13,859 nt of DNA. Source: Terana coerulea (Eukaryota; Basidiomycota; Agaricomycetes; Polyporales; Phanerochaetaceae). This document shows positions 1-8,667 of the stretch, one piece after another. The DNA lies in the NCBI GenBank assembly GCA_024811115.1, contig JAKOGH010000285.1:1-13859 (forward strand), read 5' to 3'. Position 1 is the first letter of the stretch; each line of letters begins with the position of its first letter. The notes beneath the pieces are model-generated. The model worked only from the letters and a program-made list of their open reading frames with translations, was not told where the DNA came from and did no database searches. The position numbers and the translations under genes were made by a program.

Positions 1-1005
1 CACCAGATATTTCAGGCTATTCAGCACTCCAGGCAAATTTCACAGCCTACAACCGGCGAAATTCAGTGCGAATTTGACAGTTATGATTCCATAGAAGTCG
101 CTCAATTAGCAGATGTTATTCGTTCAACGGAGGATGTGAGCGATGTCTACGGAACTGAAAGGGTTAATATACATGACAGCGTGAGATGAAGGTAACTTAC
201 CATGTGTCGTGCAAATGACAGCATTGTATGCAGAGACGCTCTATGCTGTGCCCAGCATTGCTGCAAAGCGCTTGCATCTTGTGGCATTACCGTCAGAATG
301 ACTACCATGGTTATCCATGCAGTTCAGTGGTTACAGCTCATTGCGGATATAATGACAGCGGCATGCTGCAGGAAGTTGCACAGGAACGGGACGCGGCAAG
401 GGCCACCAAAGGGAGCACTGCAGCGCTGGTTCCATGGAGGCCATTTTTGGTGTTGCTCTGATTGGTGCGTCCTCGACGCGTCTCTCTGTAACTTCCATCT
501 CGGCGCATTGCTGCCATTATGTTTGCAACTAGCTATAGACACAATCGCACACCGGTTGCCATTCAAAAATCTTAACAGTGTCTTGACTCTTCCTATCTCA
601 GGCAGACAGCTTCTCTGCACACGGCTAAGGCATAGAGGGCGTGGAGCCTGCAAAAGCGATGATAGAGTATATAAGTACAAATCTAAGGAATGTAAAAGAG
701 ATGTGCGGCAAGCACAGACCATGACATTCTCCAACGCCTGGCGCAGGCATACATCGGGTCGCCTCCATTTCATTGATTAGACAACCGGACGATGTTCAGC
801 GAGGAAGAAAACGTTGAGACAAGTGAGAGATAGTATTCTACATCGTGCAAACCTCGATGGTCTTAAATTTCATGCTGGAGAGACAGGAAAGCGGTGGATC
901 TGAAATCGCGGTGGTCGTGGATGAGAGTAGAGCGTCAGGGGAATTTCTGGGTCTGTATTCTCGGCAATTGCCGAGTTAGTTCCCACGCCATCAACTCTGG
1001 GCGGC
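1..1005. repeat. Left copy of a diverged direct repeat (partner at about 11803-12685)
   Basis: Collinear similarity to the right copy is seen by eye over almost the whole stretch. Shared blocks include the opening motif (cacc-gatatt-caggct), GAAGTCGCT, GCGATGTCTAC, TATCCATGCAGTT, GTGCGGC-AGCACA-ACCATGACAT, CCGGACGATGTTC, and an identical 23-nt block at 906-928 and 12578-12600. The left edge is cut by the window, so the true end is not visible. Relative to the right copy it has about 210 extra bases near 322-530 and lacks about 85 bases present at about 12387-12472. A TATA-like string lies at 668-675 and has a counterpart in the other copy. Open frames here (for example a 192-codon frame at 202-780) have no recognisable domain and are not preserved between the copies, so I call no gene. 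It could be a duplicated intergenic or promoter block, a solo LTR, or part of an unknown transposon. Confidence 0.7.
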
Positions 1006-1068
1006 TATGGTAACCCCTCTCCGGCGTCGAACACTGTCAAGAGTTGAATGTGGAGAAAAAGTTGGGTG

Positions 1069-1076
1069 GCTGCGAA
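1069..1076. repeat. Left target-site duplication of hAT-like element (GCTGCGAA)
   Basis: The 8-mer GCTGCGAA directly abuts the CAGTG end of the element. It is repeated without mismatch at 2075-2082, directly after the CACTG end. Eight-base duplications are characteristic of hAT transposition. Confidence 0.75.
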
Positions 1077-1265
1077 CAGTGATGTGAAACCAGCTAGTTG
1101 ACCGTTTCGCCGAGCCAGTGGATTTGTGGAAATCCAGTGGATATCCATTGGCCGTAAAACCACCGTGGTTATTCCCACGCCTGGCTGGCCAATGCTCAAC
1201 CAATCAGAAGCTGTCCATGGGCGTCCTTCCTGTTTGAGCATACTATGGGTGGCCCCTTTGATAAA
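1077..1265 (+). repeat. Left inverted arm of hAT-like element
   Basis: It pairs with the reverse complement of 1873-2074 in the same order: CAGTGATGTGAAA at the tip, then TGGATATCCAT, then a GTTATTC-CACG block, and finally ATGGGTGGCCCC followed by TTTGATAA at the inner end. The stretch at about 1114-1155 is itself dense in short palindromes (GGATTT...AAATCC, GGATATCC). Identity falls between the tip and the inner end, so this is an old or loosely conserved fold-back arm. Confidence 0.65.
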
Positions 1266-1872
1266 CGGGACAGATGTGATAATTCAGGTCCAGCGGCCGA
1301 CACACTCAAACATTGACCTTGGGATTATTTTCTAAGATACACAGTAGCTATCGAAGCATGCCTGTTTACTCAGAAAGCTCGAAAATGAAGGAGGGAGGTG
1401 TAGGAATTACAGAAGGTGCTCAAGAAGGTCGTTTACAGTCTAAATCAGAGTGCTGATGGGCTCACCTTGCCAGATCCCTCCAGGGAAACACTGTCAAAGT
1501 TGCAGGCAGTATTTCACATATGTATAGTTATGATTTGCACATCTTTGCAGCATGCCGATGCTGCTTGTGCGTGAAGGACTGCTCAATTATCACTTCGAGG
1601 ACCGGTTTGTGAGCGCTAACACTGTTGATTGACCAATGAGGTGGACAGATTTAGTCATGAATATGGGAATTTTGTGATGGCGCAGTTTCTCCGAGTTATC
1701 ATTACTGGGTCCCACCCAGAGTTGTCTTTTCGGAACTATTCCAATGAAGTCTGTAGTCCAAGAAGAAATACAAAAATACGAAAATGTAAACAAGATTGTG
1801 TTGCACGCAGATGTGCAAAATGACGGAGAAAGGAGAGGGGATGAGGCGCAGTGCTGCAGAAAGTCGAAAGTG

Positions 1873-2074
1873 TTATCAAAAGGGGGCCACCCATGGTAGG
1901 CGTTGATCCGTGCTGATTACCGCGGCGCTGAAGCTTAGCGGCCGTTTGGCATTGCCATCCAGCGTGAGAATAACTACCGTCCCATCATCAAACCACGCCG
2001 AGTATAGCCAGACCGTGGCAGCAAAATGGATAAACACTGGCTGTGATGGATATCCAGCGGCTTTCACATCACTG
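1873..2074 (-). repeat. Right inverted arm of hAT-like element
   Basis: Read on the minus strand it runs CAGTGATGTGAAA, CTGGATATCCATC, GTTATTCTCACG, and CCATGGGTGGCCCCC with TTTTGATAA. These are the same landmarks in the same order as the left arm. The perfect target duplication GCTGCGAA follows at 2075-2082. Confidence 0.65.
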
Positions 2075-2082
2075 GCTGCGAA
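2075..2082. repeat. Right target-site duplication of hAT-like element (GCTGCGAA)
   Basis: Exact copy of 1069-1076, directly adjoining the element's right tip. Confidence 0.75.
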
Positions 2083-2175
2083 AGGAAGTGCGCTATTGGT
2101 GAATCAGCGTGCATAGCCTCCGTGGGCTCAGGTGCAGCACGCACCTGCTGCAGGCAGCTCAAAGTACAAAGCCAC

Positions 2176-2487
2176 TGTCAACAACAACTAGTACAACTGT
2201 ACCAGGTGCGACTCTCAACTGGGACGGAAGTAGTGGTGCAGTCTCCGAGTAACTAGCTGGGGAACAGACCAGCTCGAGACTGGCTTTCTGTTGCAAACGG
2301 TAGCTACTTATACATATGTAGTCCTAAACTGTACAGTACCACCCGGTATCCTCATGTATGTACTAGAGTGGTGAGAACGATAGAGAAACATACGAAAACC
2401 ATGAGTATCGATGAGAGAACAATAGATAGGGGTAGAAGACAATGGAAATGAAAAGAATACCCTAGAGACGCCCAGAAGTTCATGACA
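2176..2487 (-). repeat. 3' LTR of chromovirus (312 bp)
   Basis: Aligned by eye to 8668-8984 with about 11 substitutions and three small indels (2, 2 and 1 nt), about 3.5% divergence. The ends are TGTCA and TGACA. The conserved 11-mer AGCTCGAGACT (plus strand, 2271-2281) and the TATA string (minus TATAAGTA near 2305-2312) are both intact. Confidence 0.95.
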
Positions 2488-2490
2488 TAA

Positions 2491-2499
2491 CCCCTCTCT
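2491..2499 (-). other. Polypurine tract of chromovirus
   Basis: On the minus strand the purine run AGAGAGGGG is followed by TTA and then the TGTCA start of the 3' LTR. This is the expected place for the plus-strand DNA primer of an LTR retrotransposon. A perfect 7-bp palindrome with a 2-nt spacer (GATCACG/CGTGATC, 2503-2518) lies beside it. Confidence 0.75.
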
Positions 2500-2548
2500 A
2501 AGGATCACGTCCGTGATCTATAGAACTCGGCGTCTCTATCTGTATGAC

Positions 2549-2896
2549 CTATTTCCCAATTGTATAGTCCGATATGTCCGATGAACTGATTGACGTTGGG
2601 TCGGAACACGATAGGGGGAATTCAGAATAGTCAATGGATGAGGCGCCTGATATGCGTTTGTAGAAAGCATCGATGAGATCTTGACAGTGGATAAGGTTAG
2701 ATCGCGGTTCCTGTGTATTTGCGCGGACCGGTTTCGTGCTTAGAACCTTGTATTTGAGAATTCCTTTGGCCAGAAGCTTAGCGTCCGGGATCTCTTCAAC
2801 CTCATGTTCTTCTTGTCCATCAATCAGATTGGATACTTCGGGTTTACGTGCCTGGGATTCGAAGGAGGCTCTCGAACGGTGAGAGCCACATCTCAT
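2549..2896 (-). pseudogene. Chromovirus pol C-terminus: GPY/F-like tail and eroded chromodomain
   Basis: The minus-strand frame contains EVEEIPDAKL near 2803 and NLIHCQDLIDAFYKR ending near 2654, which bracket a chromodomain-like unit of about 50 residues. In chromoviruses this domain binds modified histones and directs integration into heterochromatin. The central part normally carries a Lys-Trp-x-Gly-Tyr motif and a Thr-Trp-Glu-Pro motif that form the aromatic cage. Here these positions read KVLSTKPVRA and NTQEPRSN, so the cage aromatics are not recognisable. Upstream, in another frame, a stretch ending VNEMWLSPF near 2885 resembles the conserved integrase tail just before the chromodomain. 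The open frame ends at 2549, close to the 3' LTR. Confidence 0.75.
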
Positions 2897-3945
2897 TGAC
2901 CGTGGGATAGATCTTTCTCATGCTTTGGGAAGTTCAAGCTCGTAGCGGAGGCCGTGTTTTTGTTTAACTTTAAGCGGGCCGTGGCGCTTGTTGTCAAGCT
3001 TCTTCATCGGTCGATCAGTAGTGATGTTGGTCCCTTCAAGCCATACAAGGTCTCCGGCTTGTATTCGCGTGTCTTCCCTTTCCGTGGTCGTAGAAGCACT
3101 TCATGCGTCTCTGTGCTAATCCAATGGCTGCCTGCGTTTCCTCTCGTACTGATTTCATCCAATCTACAAAGTCTCTCAGTTTCCTTCTTACTCTGGTAGG
3201 GTTGGTTTAGGAGTTAGGGTGATAACCTTTGTTGATGAAGAGCGGAGTTTGTTTGGTGGAGCTATTGACCGCTTGTTGTTGTACGAGAGCGATGCAAGGG
3301 TAGCCATTCGGCCCAATCGGATTGTTGGTAGTTGATGAAAAGTCGAAGGTACTGTTTGACTTCGGCATTGGATTCCGTTTGACCCGTCGGTCTGCAGATG
3401 ATAGGCCGTGGATGCGTTGGCTTCAATTCCCAGGGACTTATAGAGTTCAGATATGTACTGCGTTCTTGAACTCTGCTCCTTGATCGCTAATAATCTTCCG
3501 GCGGGATGCCGTGATGGGCGACAACATGGTCGCAGGATTTTGCTCCATCCTTTGCACGTTGAGCTCGATGGTGGAGGGATGCAAATTATCTGTTTGGAGA
3601 ACATACAGACAATCATGATGATAGCATCGAATCCTAGCGACGAGAGTGGACCAATTTTGTCAACAGAGATGATCTCCACGAGGTTGAGAGGCAATCTCGT
3701 TCCGGGGTGAAACGGGCGAGTTTGGATCCGGTGTGAACCTTGGTCTTCTGACAGTCGACACATCCCTTGACGTACTTCCTAATGTCTCCGCGAATGCGTG
3801 GCCACCAGTAGTTGTGCGTGATCAACTCGTGGGTCTTGTGTTGGGATGTCTGATGAGGTATGAGTCGTGGTGATGCTTGATGATCTGTTCGCGAAGTTTC
3901 CGTGTACGGGAACGTAGATCGATCTTTCCAGTGTCAATCCTTCTT
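2885..3945 (-). pseudogene. Chromovirus pol: integrase region, frameshifted
   Basis: The integrase would join the cDNA to the host chromosome. The zinc-binding N-terminus is recognisable from THNYWWPRIRGDIRKYVKG, followed by CVDCQ (Cys codons within 3751-3762). The catalytic core begins near ISVDKIGPL (first Asp codon at 3659-3661) and continues through MIVCMFSKQ. A block with [14 protein letters not shown] and TAYHLQTDG follows, then LASLSYNNK. The second acidic segment (SDQGAEFK) is readable only in a neighbouring frame, and the third acidic motif region is shifted as well. At least four frame changes occur between 3050 and 3870, so the enzyme is inactive. The best single open frame is 3188-3763 (191 codons). 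Confidence 0.85.
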
Positions 3946-4540
3946 TATCTTCTTTCCAGTCCGTTTCCTTCTTTTAACACTATCGTAACTACTTTGTCCT
4001 TATTGGCTTTGTGCTTTTTAATATCTACGAGCCATTCCGTGGCTGGTCCGTCAAGCATGTGCTGATCTATGCTACGTAAAGATAATTCGCGAAAGTGTTC
4101 TGGTTTTAATATTACAATATCTGCGTTATCGTCCTTTCCATTCTCATATCCAGACTGTCGTGAGAGTCCATCTGCCTTCAGTTGGTCACGGTAGGGTTTG
4201 TGCTGAAGCAGGAAGTGATACTCGGCAAGTTCGGCACACCAGCGTGCTTGCCGTCGGTTCAGCTTCTGTGGCTTCCGGAAGTACTCCAAGTTCTTGTGAT
4301 CTGTCCAGATCTCGAAGTCCTGCCGAGCGCCCATTAGGTACTGGCGCCATTCGTCAAGTGCCGACATGATAGACATGAGTTCCTTATCGTAGATCTCGTA
4401 GTTGCGCTCGATGGCTGTGAACGCTTTAGAGAGGAATGCGACAGGCTTCCATTTGCCATCCTGATGTTGTTCAAGGGTTGCACCGTGGCGAAGTCGAAGC
4501 GTCACATTCAATTCGGAACTTGTCCTCGTCTGTGGGCATT
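3945..4540 (-). pseudogene. Chromovirus pol: RNase H domain and link to integrase
   Basis: This is the longest clean pol fragment (188 codons, ending 3945). It shows WKPVAFLSKAFTAIERNYEI, then YDKELMSIMSALDEWRQYL, then WTDHKNLEYFRKPQKLNRR and LKADGLSRQ. These are the successive motifs of the RT-linked RNase H domain that removes genomic RNA during reverse transcription. The first catalytic region (FRIECDAS) is in a different frame near 4490-4510, so a frameshift separates it from the rest. The fragment ends in a charged linker leading towards the integrase zinc finger. Confidence 0.9.
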
Positions 4541-5380
4541 GCTAGGACTGGAAGCGGAACAGATACGGTTCTTGAGTTCTTCGAAGGCTTCGGCTTGCTC
4601 GGGGTTCCATACGAATGTGGCATTGCCGGTGAGGAAGGTGAGCGGCTTAGCGATCTTGCGAAGTCTTTGATGAATCGTCGGTAGAAGTTGGTAAAGCCGA
4701 GGAACGCCTGAATGTCCCGTTTGCACGTGGGCTTCGGCCATTTCCTGATACGCTTCTACTTTGACTGGATCCATCTGGACTTGTCCTTCGGAGATGATCA
4801 TGCAGGTACTGATCTCAACCGTTAAATTCGCACTTTTCTGCCTTGAGGTATAGTCAGTGTTCTCGCATCGTCAAAACTCGTTGCACAATGCGGCGGTGTT
4901 CTTCCAGATCCTTGGTATAGATCATGATGTCGTCAATGTAGACCATCACGTGTCCTTCCTGGATCAGATCTCGGAAGATATCGTTCATCATTGTTTGGAA
5001 TGTGGCTGGCAAATTGGTGAGACCGAAGAACATGGCTAGGGGTTTGAAGAGTCTGCGGTTTGTGATGAACGCCACTTTCTCTTCATCGCCTTCTTGATCT
5101 GAATGTTGTTGTAGCCCCATCTGACGTCCCAACCGTGAAGTATTTGAACCCTTTCAGCTTGTCTACCAGTTCCTGGATCGAAGGAAGTGGGTAACGATTC
5201 TTGATGGTTAAATCGTTAAGCTTGCGGTAGTCCTGTACAAGTCGAAGCGAGCCATCTTTCTTGCTTGACAAAGAAGAACGGAGCTGCCCAGGGTGACTTA
5301 GAAGGACGGATTCGTCCGGATCGAAGGTTCTCTTCTAAGAAGTCATCTAGCGCTCTGTTCATCTAGCGTGTGAGGTACAA
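4508..5380 (-). pseudogene. Chromovirus pol: reverse transcriptase, frameshifted
   Basis: The reverse transcriptase would copy element RNA into cDNA. In minus-strand order: a PWAAPFFFV block near 5275, [20 protein letters not shown] (5271 downward), [20 protein letters not shown], then FITNRRLFKPLAMFFGLTN and the catalytic YIDD motif at 4929-4940 within VMVYIDDIMIYTKDL. The thumb/connection segment follows ([33 protein letters not shown]) in the frame of 4508-4801. The first catalytic Asp region (WDVRWGYNN) is present but lies between two opposing frame changes near 5090-5140. The motifs identify a Ty3/gypsy RT; the breaks make it non-functional. Confidence 0.92.
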
Positions 5381-6115
5381 TTTTCCTCCCACCGGTGTAG
5401 CGCCTGGTGTTAGCTCAATCGTGTGATCCCACGGGCGTCGTTCTAGCAGTAAATCGAAGTTTTCTTTAGCAAAACATCCCTTGTACTTGTGATAGTATTC
5501 AGGGACGAGTTCCTCGAACAGTTTCTTTGCTTTCTTTGCATTTTCTTCGATTGCCAGATCCATAGCCACGTTGGTTTTAGCGTGGATGTGAGCGCCGCCT
5601 GTTGCAACGTAGCGCTGCCAGTCGAAAACAAAGATTTGTTCCCCTCCTCAAGATGAGCCTCCGGATCATTCGGGATTTCGTGTTCGTCATCCTCAATGCC
5701 AATTAGGCGTTGTACATAATCGCCAAGTGGCTGGACATCTATCAAACTAGAGTGTGCGATCTTTCCAGTTGATTGATGGGTTGTGCAATTCCAACCACTC
5801 ATAACCAAGGAAAATGGACGTATTCCCAAGGTTGGTGACAGCGAAGGACATTCGCTTCCACGTGATCCTGAATCTTGACTCTGAGATTGACACATTCTGT
5901 GATCGGACCGCCGACATTATGACTGCCGTCAGCGTTGTACACTGGGATTGGAACAGGCAATTTGGTCGTTGCAATGCCATGTTCCTGTACAAATGTCTGA
6001 TCAATTGAAGATCCAGTACATCCGGAGTCTAGCAGAGCTTTAACGAAAAGGATTCAGAGGTGTCCAATATAGTGACAATTATTGGAACATCAATCTGATT
6101 GCCTTTTCGGCCTCG
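5380..6115 (-). pseudogene. Chromovirus pol: aspartic protease and PR-RT linker, frameshifted
   Basis: The retropepsin-like motif LLDSGCTGSS is read on the minus strand with its catalytic Asp codon at 6027-6029. A frame change occurs about 15 nt upstream of it, because the preceding VPIIVTILDTSESF segment (about 6045-6090) is in another frame. Downstream, VTNLGNTSIFLGYEWLELH (about 5765-5830) matches the second half of a Ty3-type protease, where a hydrophobic-Leu-Gly stretch is expected. The linker to RT includes a stretch over 5363-5569 beginning AMDLAIEENAKKAKKLFEEL and ending in TPVGGKLYLTR. The protease would cleave the polyprotein. It is broken here into at least three frames. Confidence 0.85.
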
Positions 6116-6254
6116 GATGTATCTCAGGCGGCCTTTAATTCTGAAAGGTATATAGTTGCTTCGTCGCGTGACATAGAAGCAATATTTTGGTGCTTGCTAG
6201 TGTGGCATCTACTGACGCTTTGCATGCACCTATCCCAGAATCTTAACAGCCGCT

Positions 6255-6700
6255 TCAGCATCGTGGTCCACTGATGGATCCACGCCCGGAGTCCATGGGA
6301 CTTCTCTCACCCATTTGGGTTTGGGCACAGGTTCTTTCTCTACTATTGGTGCAGACGTGTTTTCCTGGTAATGAACGGGGAATTAAGCACAGTGTTGAAC
6401 CGCCACGCTGCTCAGCAGACGCCCCTTCAGAATAACATTGTGATGACTCGTCTAACACTATGGTACAACAGTATTGGAGAAATGATTCTAGGCTCTTCAC
6501 GTCTGTGCTTTCGCTTTGAGCTGCCTGAAAACCCTTGAGAAGTTTCATGAATGAGGATTCTACCACGCCGGTGAATGCGTTCCTCCATTCCATCAGGGAA
6601 CGAATCAGCTTGAGCTGACGACGGCTTGGGTTTATCGTCCTTCTCATCAGGAAGGTCCATAGAGACGCCGCGCGACTTGGCAAGGTTGCTTCGGCAGGGG
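6255..6700 (-). pseudogene. Chromovirus gag-pol junction segment
   Basis: This links the zinc knuckle to the protease. No conserved domain is expected here and none is seen. Two frames share the coding signal: one with SRGVSMDLPDEKDDKPKPSS just after the knuckle, the other with FTGVVESSFMKLLKGFQAAQ and SLESFLQYCCTIVLDESSQ. They imply a frame change around 6590-6640 and another near 6700. The composition is polar, as is typical of a linker. Confidence 0.6.
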
Positions 6701-7690
6701 GCAGTCACGCGACAAGTGCTCTTTCTGATGACAATTGAAACAAAGCCCTTCCTTTCGGGCTCTGTCTAGGTTCATTGGTTGGCCGGCTCCTCCGTAGGTT
6801 ATGCCGGTTTCATCTCGACAATCTTGTCGAGGCGCTTGGGTCTGTGAAGACGCTGCCGGCGCCCTGACTGTGTGTTTGCGGCTTGGAAGCCGGCTTGTGG
6901 GACTGACTGCCCCGAGGTTCTTCTGGCGCTGGTAGTGCCTTCTCTGGTTCTCGTCCACGTTCTCGGCAATGCACATGTACGCCGAGTACCGCTTCAGGAC
7001 GTCTTCCCGACTCCAGACTGCGTCGAGGACTCGCTTCTAGAGAGCTTCGTCGAGATAGTCAATGAGGATCACTGACTGCTCGTCGAGCTGCTCCTGAAGT
7101 GCGCCGTACCCTGCGCGGGTGGCGTACATCTCAAGTGCGTTCTGAACTCTCGAACGCTTCATGTTTCCTTGTTTCAGCTCCTTCAGCTTCTGCAAGGCGT
7201 CTGAGTGTCAGTCGTGTGAGAATTGCTTGACTAGACGCTCTTGAAAAACACCCCAATCTGCTCGTGCGAAATCAGTGCTTTCGAGATAGGCCTCGGCCCA
7301 CTTTCTGGCTGACCTGCCCTGCATGTAGGACAGAGCGAATGTGATCTTCGCTCGATCTGATCGGAGCTTCTTGTGGTGGTTCGCGAAGATGTTCAACCTG
7401 ATTTGTTTCCACCAGGCTTCCCAATCTTTCCGGCTTCCATCGAAGGTGTCCGGCTTGTTCGCCAGACCATCGCGATTGCGTTCGTTATCGCCGTCATCAT
7501 CGTCGCGATCTCGATGTCCTCGACCTCCGCCTCCGGGGCCGCCGCCTCCGCCCTCCGCCGTTACCTCCAAAGGAGGGTCCTCCGGCCAGCGGGCTCTCCG
7601 GTCGCTTGCCACCACTCATCTCACTTCGAGCTCTCGGGCCACGAATTCCACAACGTTGGCAGGTTGATCTCCCGCTAGCATGTGAACAAG
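6647..7690 (-). pseudogene. Chromovirus gag (capsid and CCHC zinc knuckle), with in-frame stops
   Basis: One continuous minus-strand frame can be read from about 7690 to 6647. It contains a Gly/Arg/Asp-rich segment, then the retrotransposon Gag core: PDTFDGSRKDWEAWWKQIR, ITFALSYMQGRSARKWAEAY and VFQERLVKQFSHD. A charged helical stretch follows, and then the nucleocapsid zinc knuckle CFNCHQKEHLSRDC (C-x2-C-x4-H-x4-C) at 6701-6742. Gag would assemble the virus-like particle and package RNA. Three in-frame stops interrupt it: TGA at 7616-7618, TGA at 7208-7210 and TAG at 7037-7039. A TGA such as that at 7208 could come from a CGA codon by CpG deamination, but the ancestral codon is not seen. The true start is uncertain; an ATG at 8070 opens a 95-codon frame in a different register. 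Confidence 0.88.
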
Positions 7691-8070
7691 GTTGCTTGGC
7701 GCATTCCTTGGTTATCGTTGTGCCTCCCAGGAAGTGAAAGTAGATGAGCTTGTTTCCAAGCATCAGACTATTGTGGTTTGAGTCAACGCAGGAACAAGGC
7801 TCGTCGTAATTTGTCTCTAAGCCTGTTGTAGTTAGAATGGCCATTCGCGTCGGCTATGGATGAGAATTCAACACGCTTCGGTGTGATCGGGTAGTACAGC
7901 GTCTCCGTCGTCGTGGTCCTCGTTTTCTTTACTGGGCGACGACTTCTCGCCGGATTCGGAGATGATGGGTGATGGAGCGCGTGGGAATGAAAGTCAACTG
8001 GTAACGGCTGAGGGATGACTGCAAGAGTAGGGGGTTGTCCTATATAAGGGCACGAGTTGCCTCTAGCCAT

Positions 8071-8654
8071 ACACGAGTGAAGCCTATTCTAGGCAGCCTG
8101 CAATACTCTTCAACCGAAATGAAGAGCACGAGGATAGAGGTTGTCTCAGAGGAATTCGAATTCTCAGCACGTGCTACTACTGATACAACTACGAGTTACC
8201 AGTGTTCTGCTGTTTGATCCCGCTGCGGTCTACCAACTTCTCGGTTGCAGCTTGACTCTAAGGGACACGAGCCCAAAGAGCGCCTGTCTCGCCTTCCGAT
8301 TACCGCTTTTACTAGCTTCCCACATCTAAGGGGTGCGCCAAAGGTTCCCAGCCAATCAAAGAGCACCGGGTTAGGGTGTCTAAGGTACAGCTCTCCGAGA
8401 TGAAGCTCAGAACCGTTGAGTTGGATCAACGGGGTACTGATTGGGTAACTAGTCGTGTGTGCACAGAGTAAACGACACAGGGGGATGGTCAATACCGAAG
8501 TTCACAGGCCGTTCCCTTGCGGGTGATTATGGTCCGGTGTACTAGGGTCTAAACTCAATCTACACGATCCTCCTATACAGGACGGACTGGGCAACGGGTA
8601 GGTGTTCTGGGTAGAACGGGTGGAGCAACGAGAGATCGTCGCGAGGGGTAGGAT
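8071..8654 (-). other. Chromovirus untranslated leader, no gene seen
   Basis: This is the stretch between the primer-binding site and the first plausible gag start, where packaging and leader signals of LTR retrotransposons lie. Short open frames on both strands (for example 98 codons on minus at 8196-8492) have no recognisable motif. A plus-strand CTATATAAGG near 8040-8049 looks like a TATA box, but no plus-strand gene follows it. Confidence 0.6.
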
Positions 8655-8665
8655 AGTCTCGAGCT
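8655..8665 (-). other. Candidate self-priming primer-binding site
   Basis: On the minus strand the 5' LTR ends ...TTGACA, then TA, then AGCTCGAGACT. It does not start with TGG as a tRNA-primed site would. The 11-mer is the exact reverse complement of AGTCTCGAGCT inside the LTR (8765-8775). That LTR segment lies where the RNA 5' end is predicted from the TATA box. In Tf1 of Schizosaccharomyces pombe, the first 11 nt of the mRNA anneal to the primer-binding site and are cleaved to prime cDNA; the layout here is the same. Six of the 11 bases are the self-complementary CTCGAG, so chance similarity is easier than for an arbitrary 11-mer. Confidence 0.65.
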
Positions 8666-8667
8666 TA

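Larger units (their letters stand above)
1077..2074. mobile_element. Non-autonomous hAT-like DNA transposon (998 bp)
   Basis: The element begins CAGTGATGTGAAA and ends with the exact reverse complement TTTCACATCACTG, giving a perfect 13-bp terminal inverted repeat. It is flanked by a perfect 8-bp direct repeat GCTGCGAA. CAGTG-type ends with an 8-bp target duplication are the signature of hAT elements. Inside the tips, imperfect inverted arms of about 190-200 bp continue to 1265 and from 1873, and carry subterminal GGATATCCA-type motifs of the sort hAT transposases bind. The middle (about 1266-1872) has only short open frames and no recognisable transposase, BED zinc finger or hAT dimerisation domain. 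It would therefore depend on a transposase encoded elsewhere. It lies about 100 bp from the chromovirus, so this intergenic spot has taken at least two insertions. Confidence 0.72.

Noticed and set aside
202..780. 192-codon plus-strand open frame in the left repeat copy
   Set aside because: Cys/His-rich with no motif, not kept in the right repeat copy, and with a nearly as long frame on the opposite strand. It looks like chance.
1404..1811. Possible host-gene fragment carried inside the hAT-like element, including YGNFVMAQFLRV, which resembles a Pumilio repeat
   Set aside because: Segments would need two introns of only 42 and 46 nt, and the phases do not join without a stop. One short motif is not enough to claim gene capture.
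3453..3710. Plus-strand open frames inside the chromovirus (for example 85 codons here, 117 at 10015-10368 in the protease gene)
   Set aside because: They are antisense to clear integrase or protease coding sequence and have no recognisable motifs.
8040..8049. Plus-strand TATA-like CTATATAAGG
   Set aside because: It lies in the chromovirus gag 5' region and no plus-strand coding sequence follows it.
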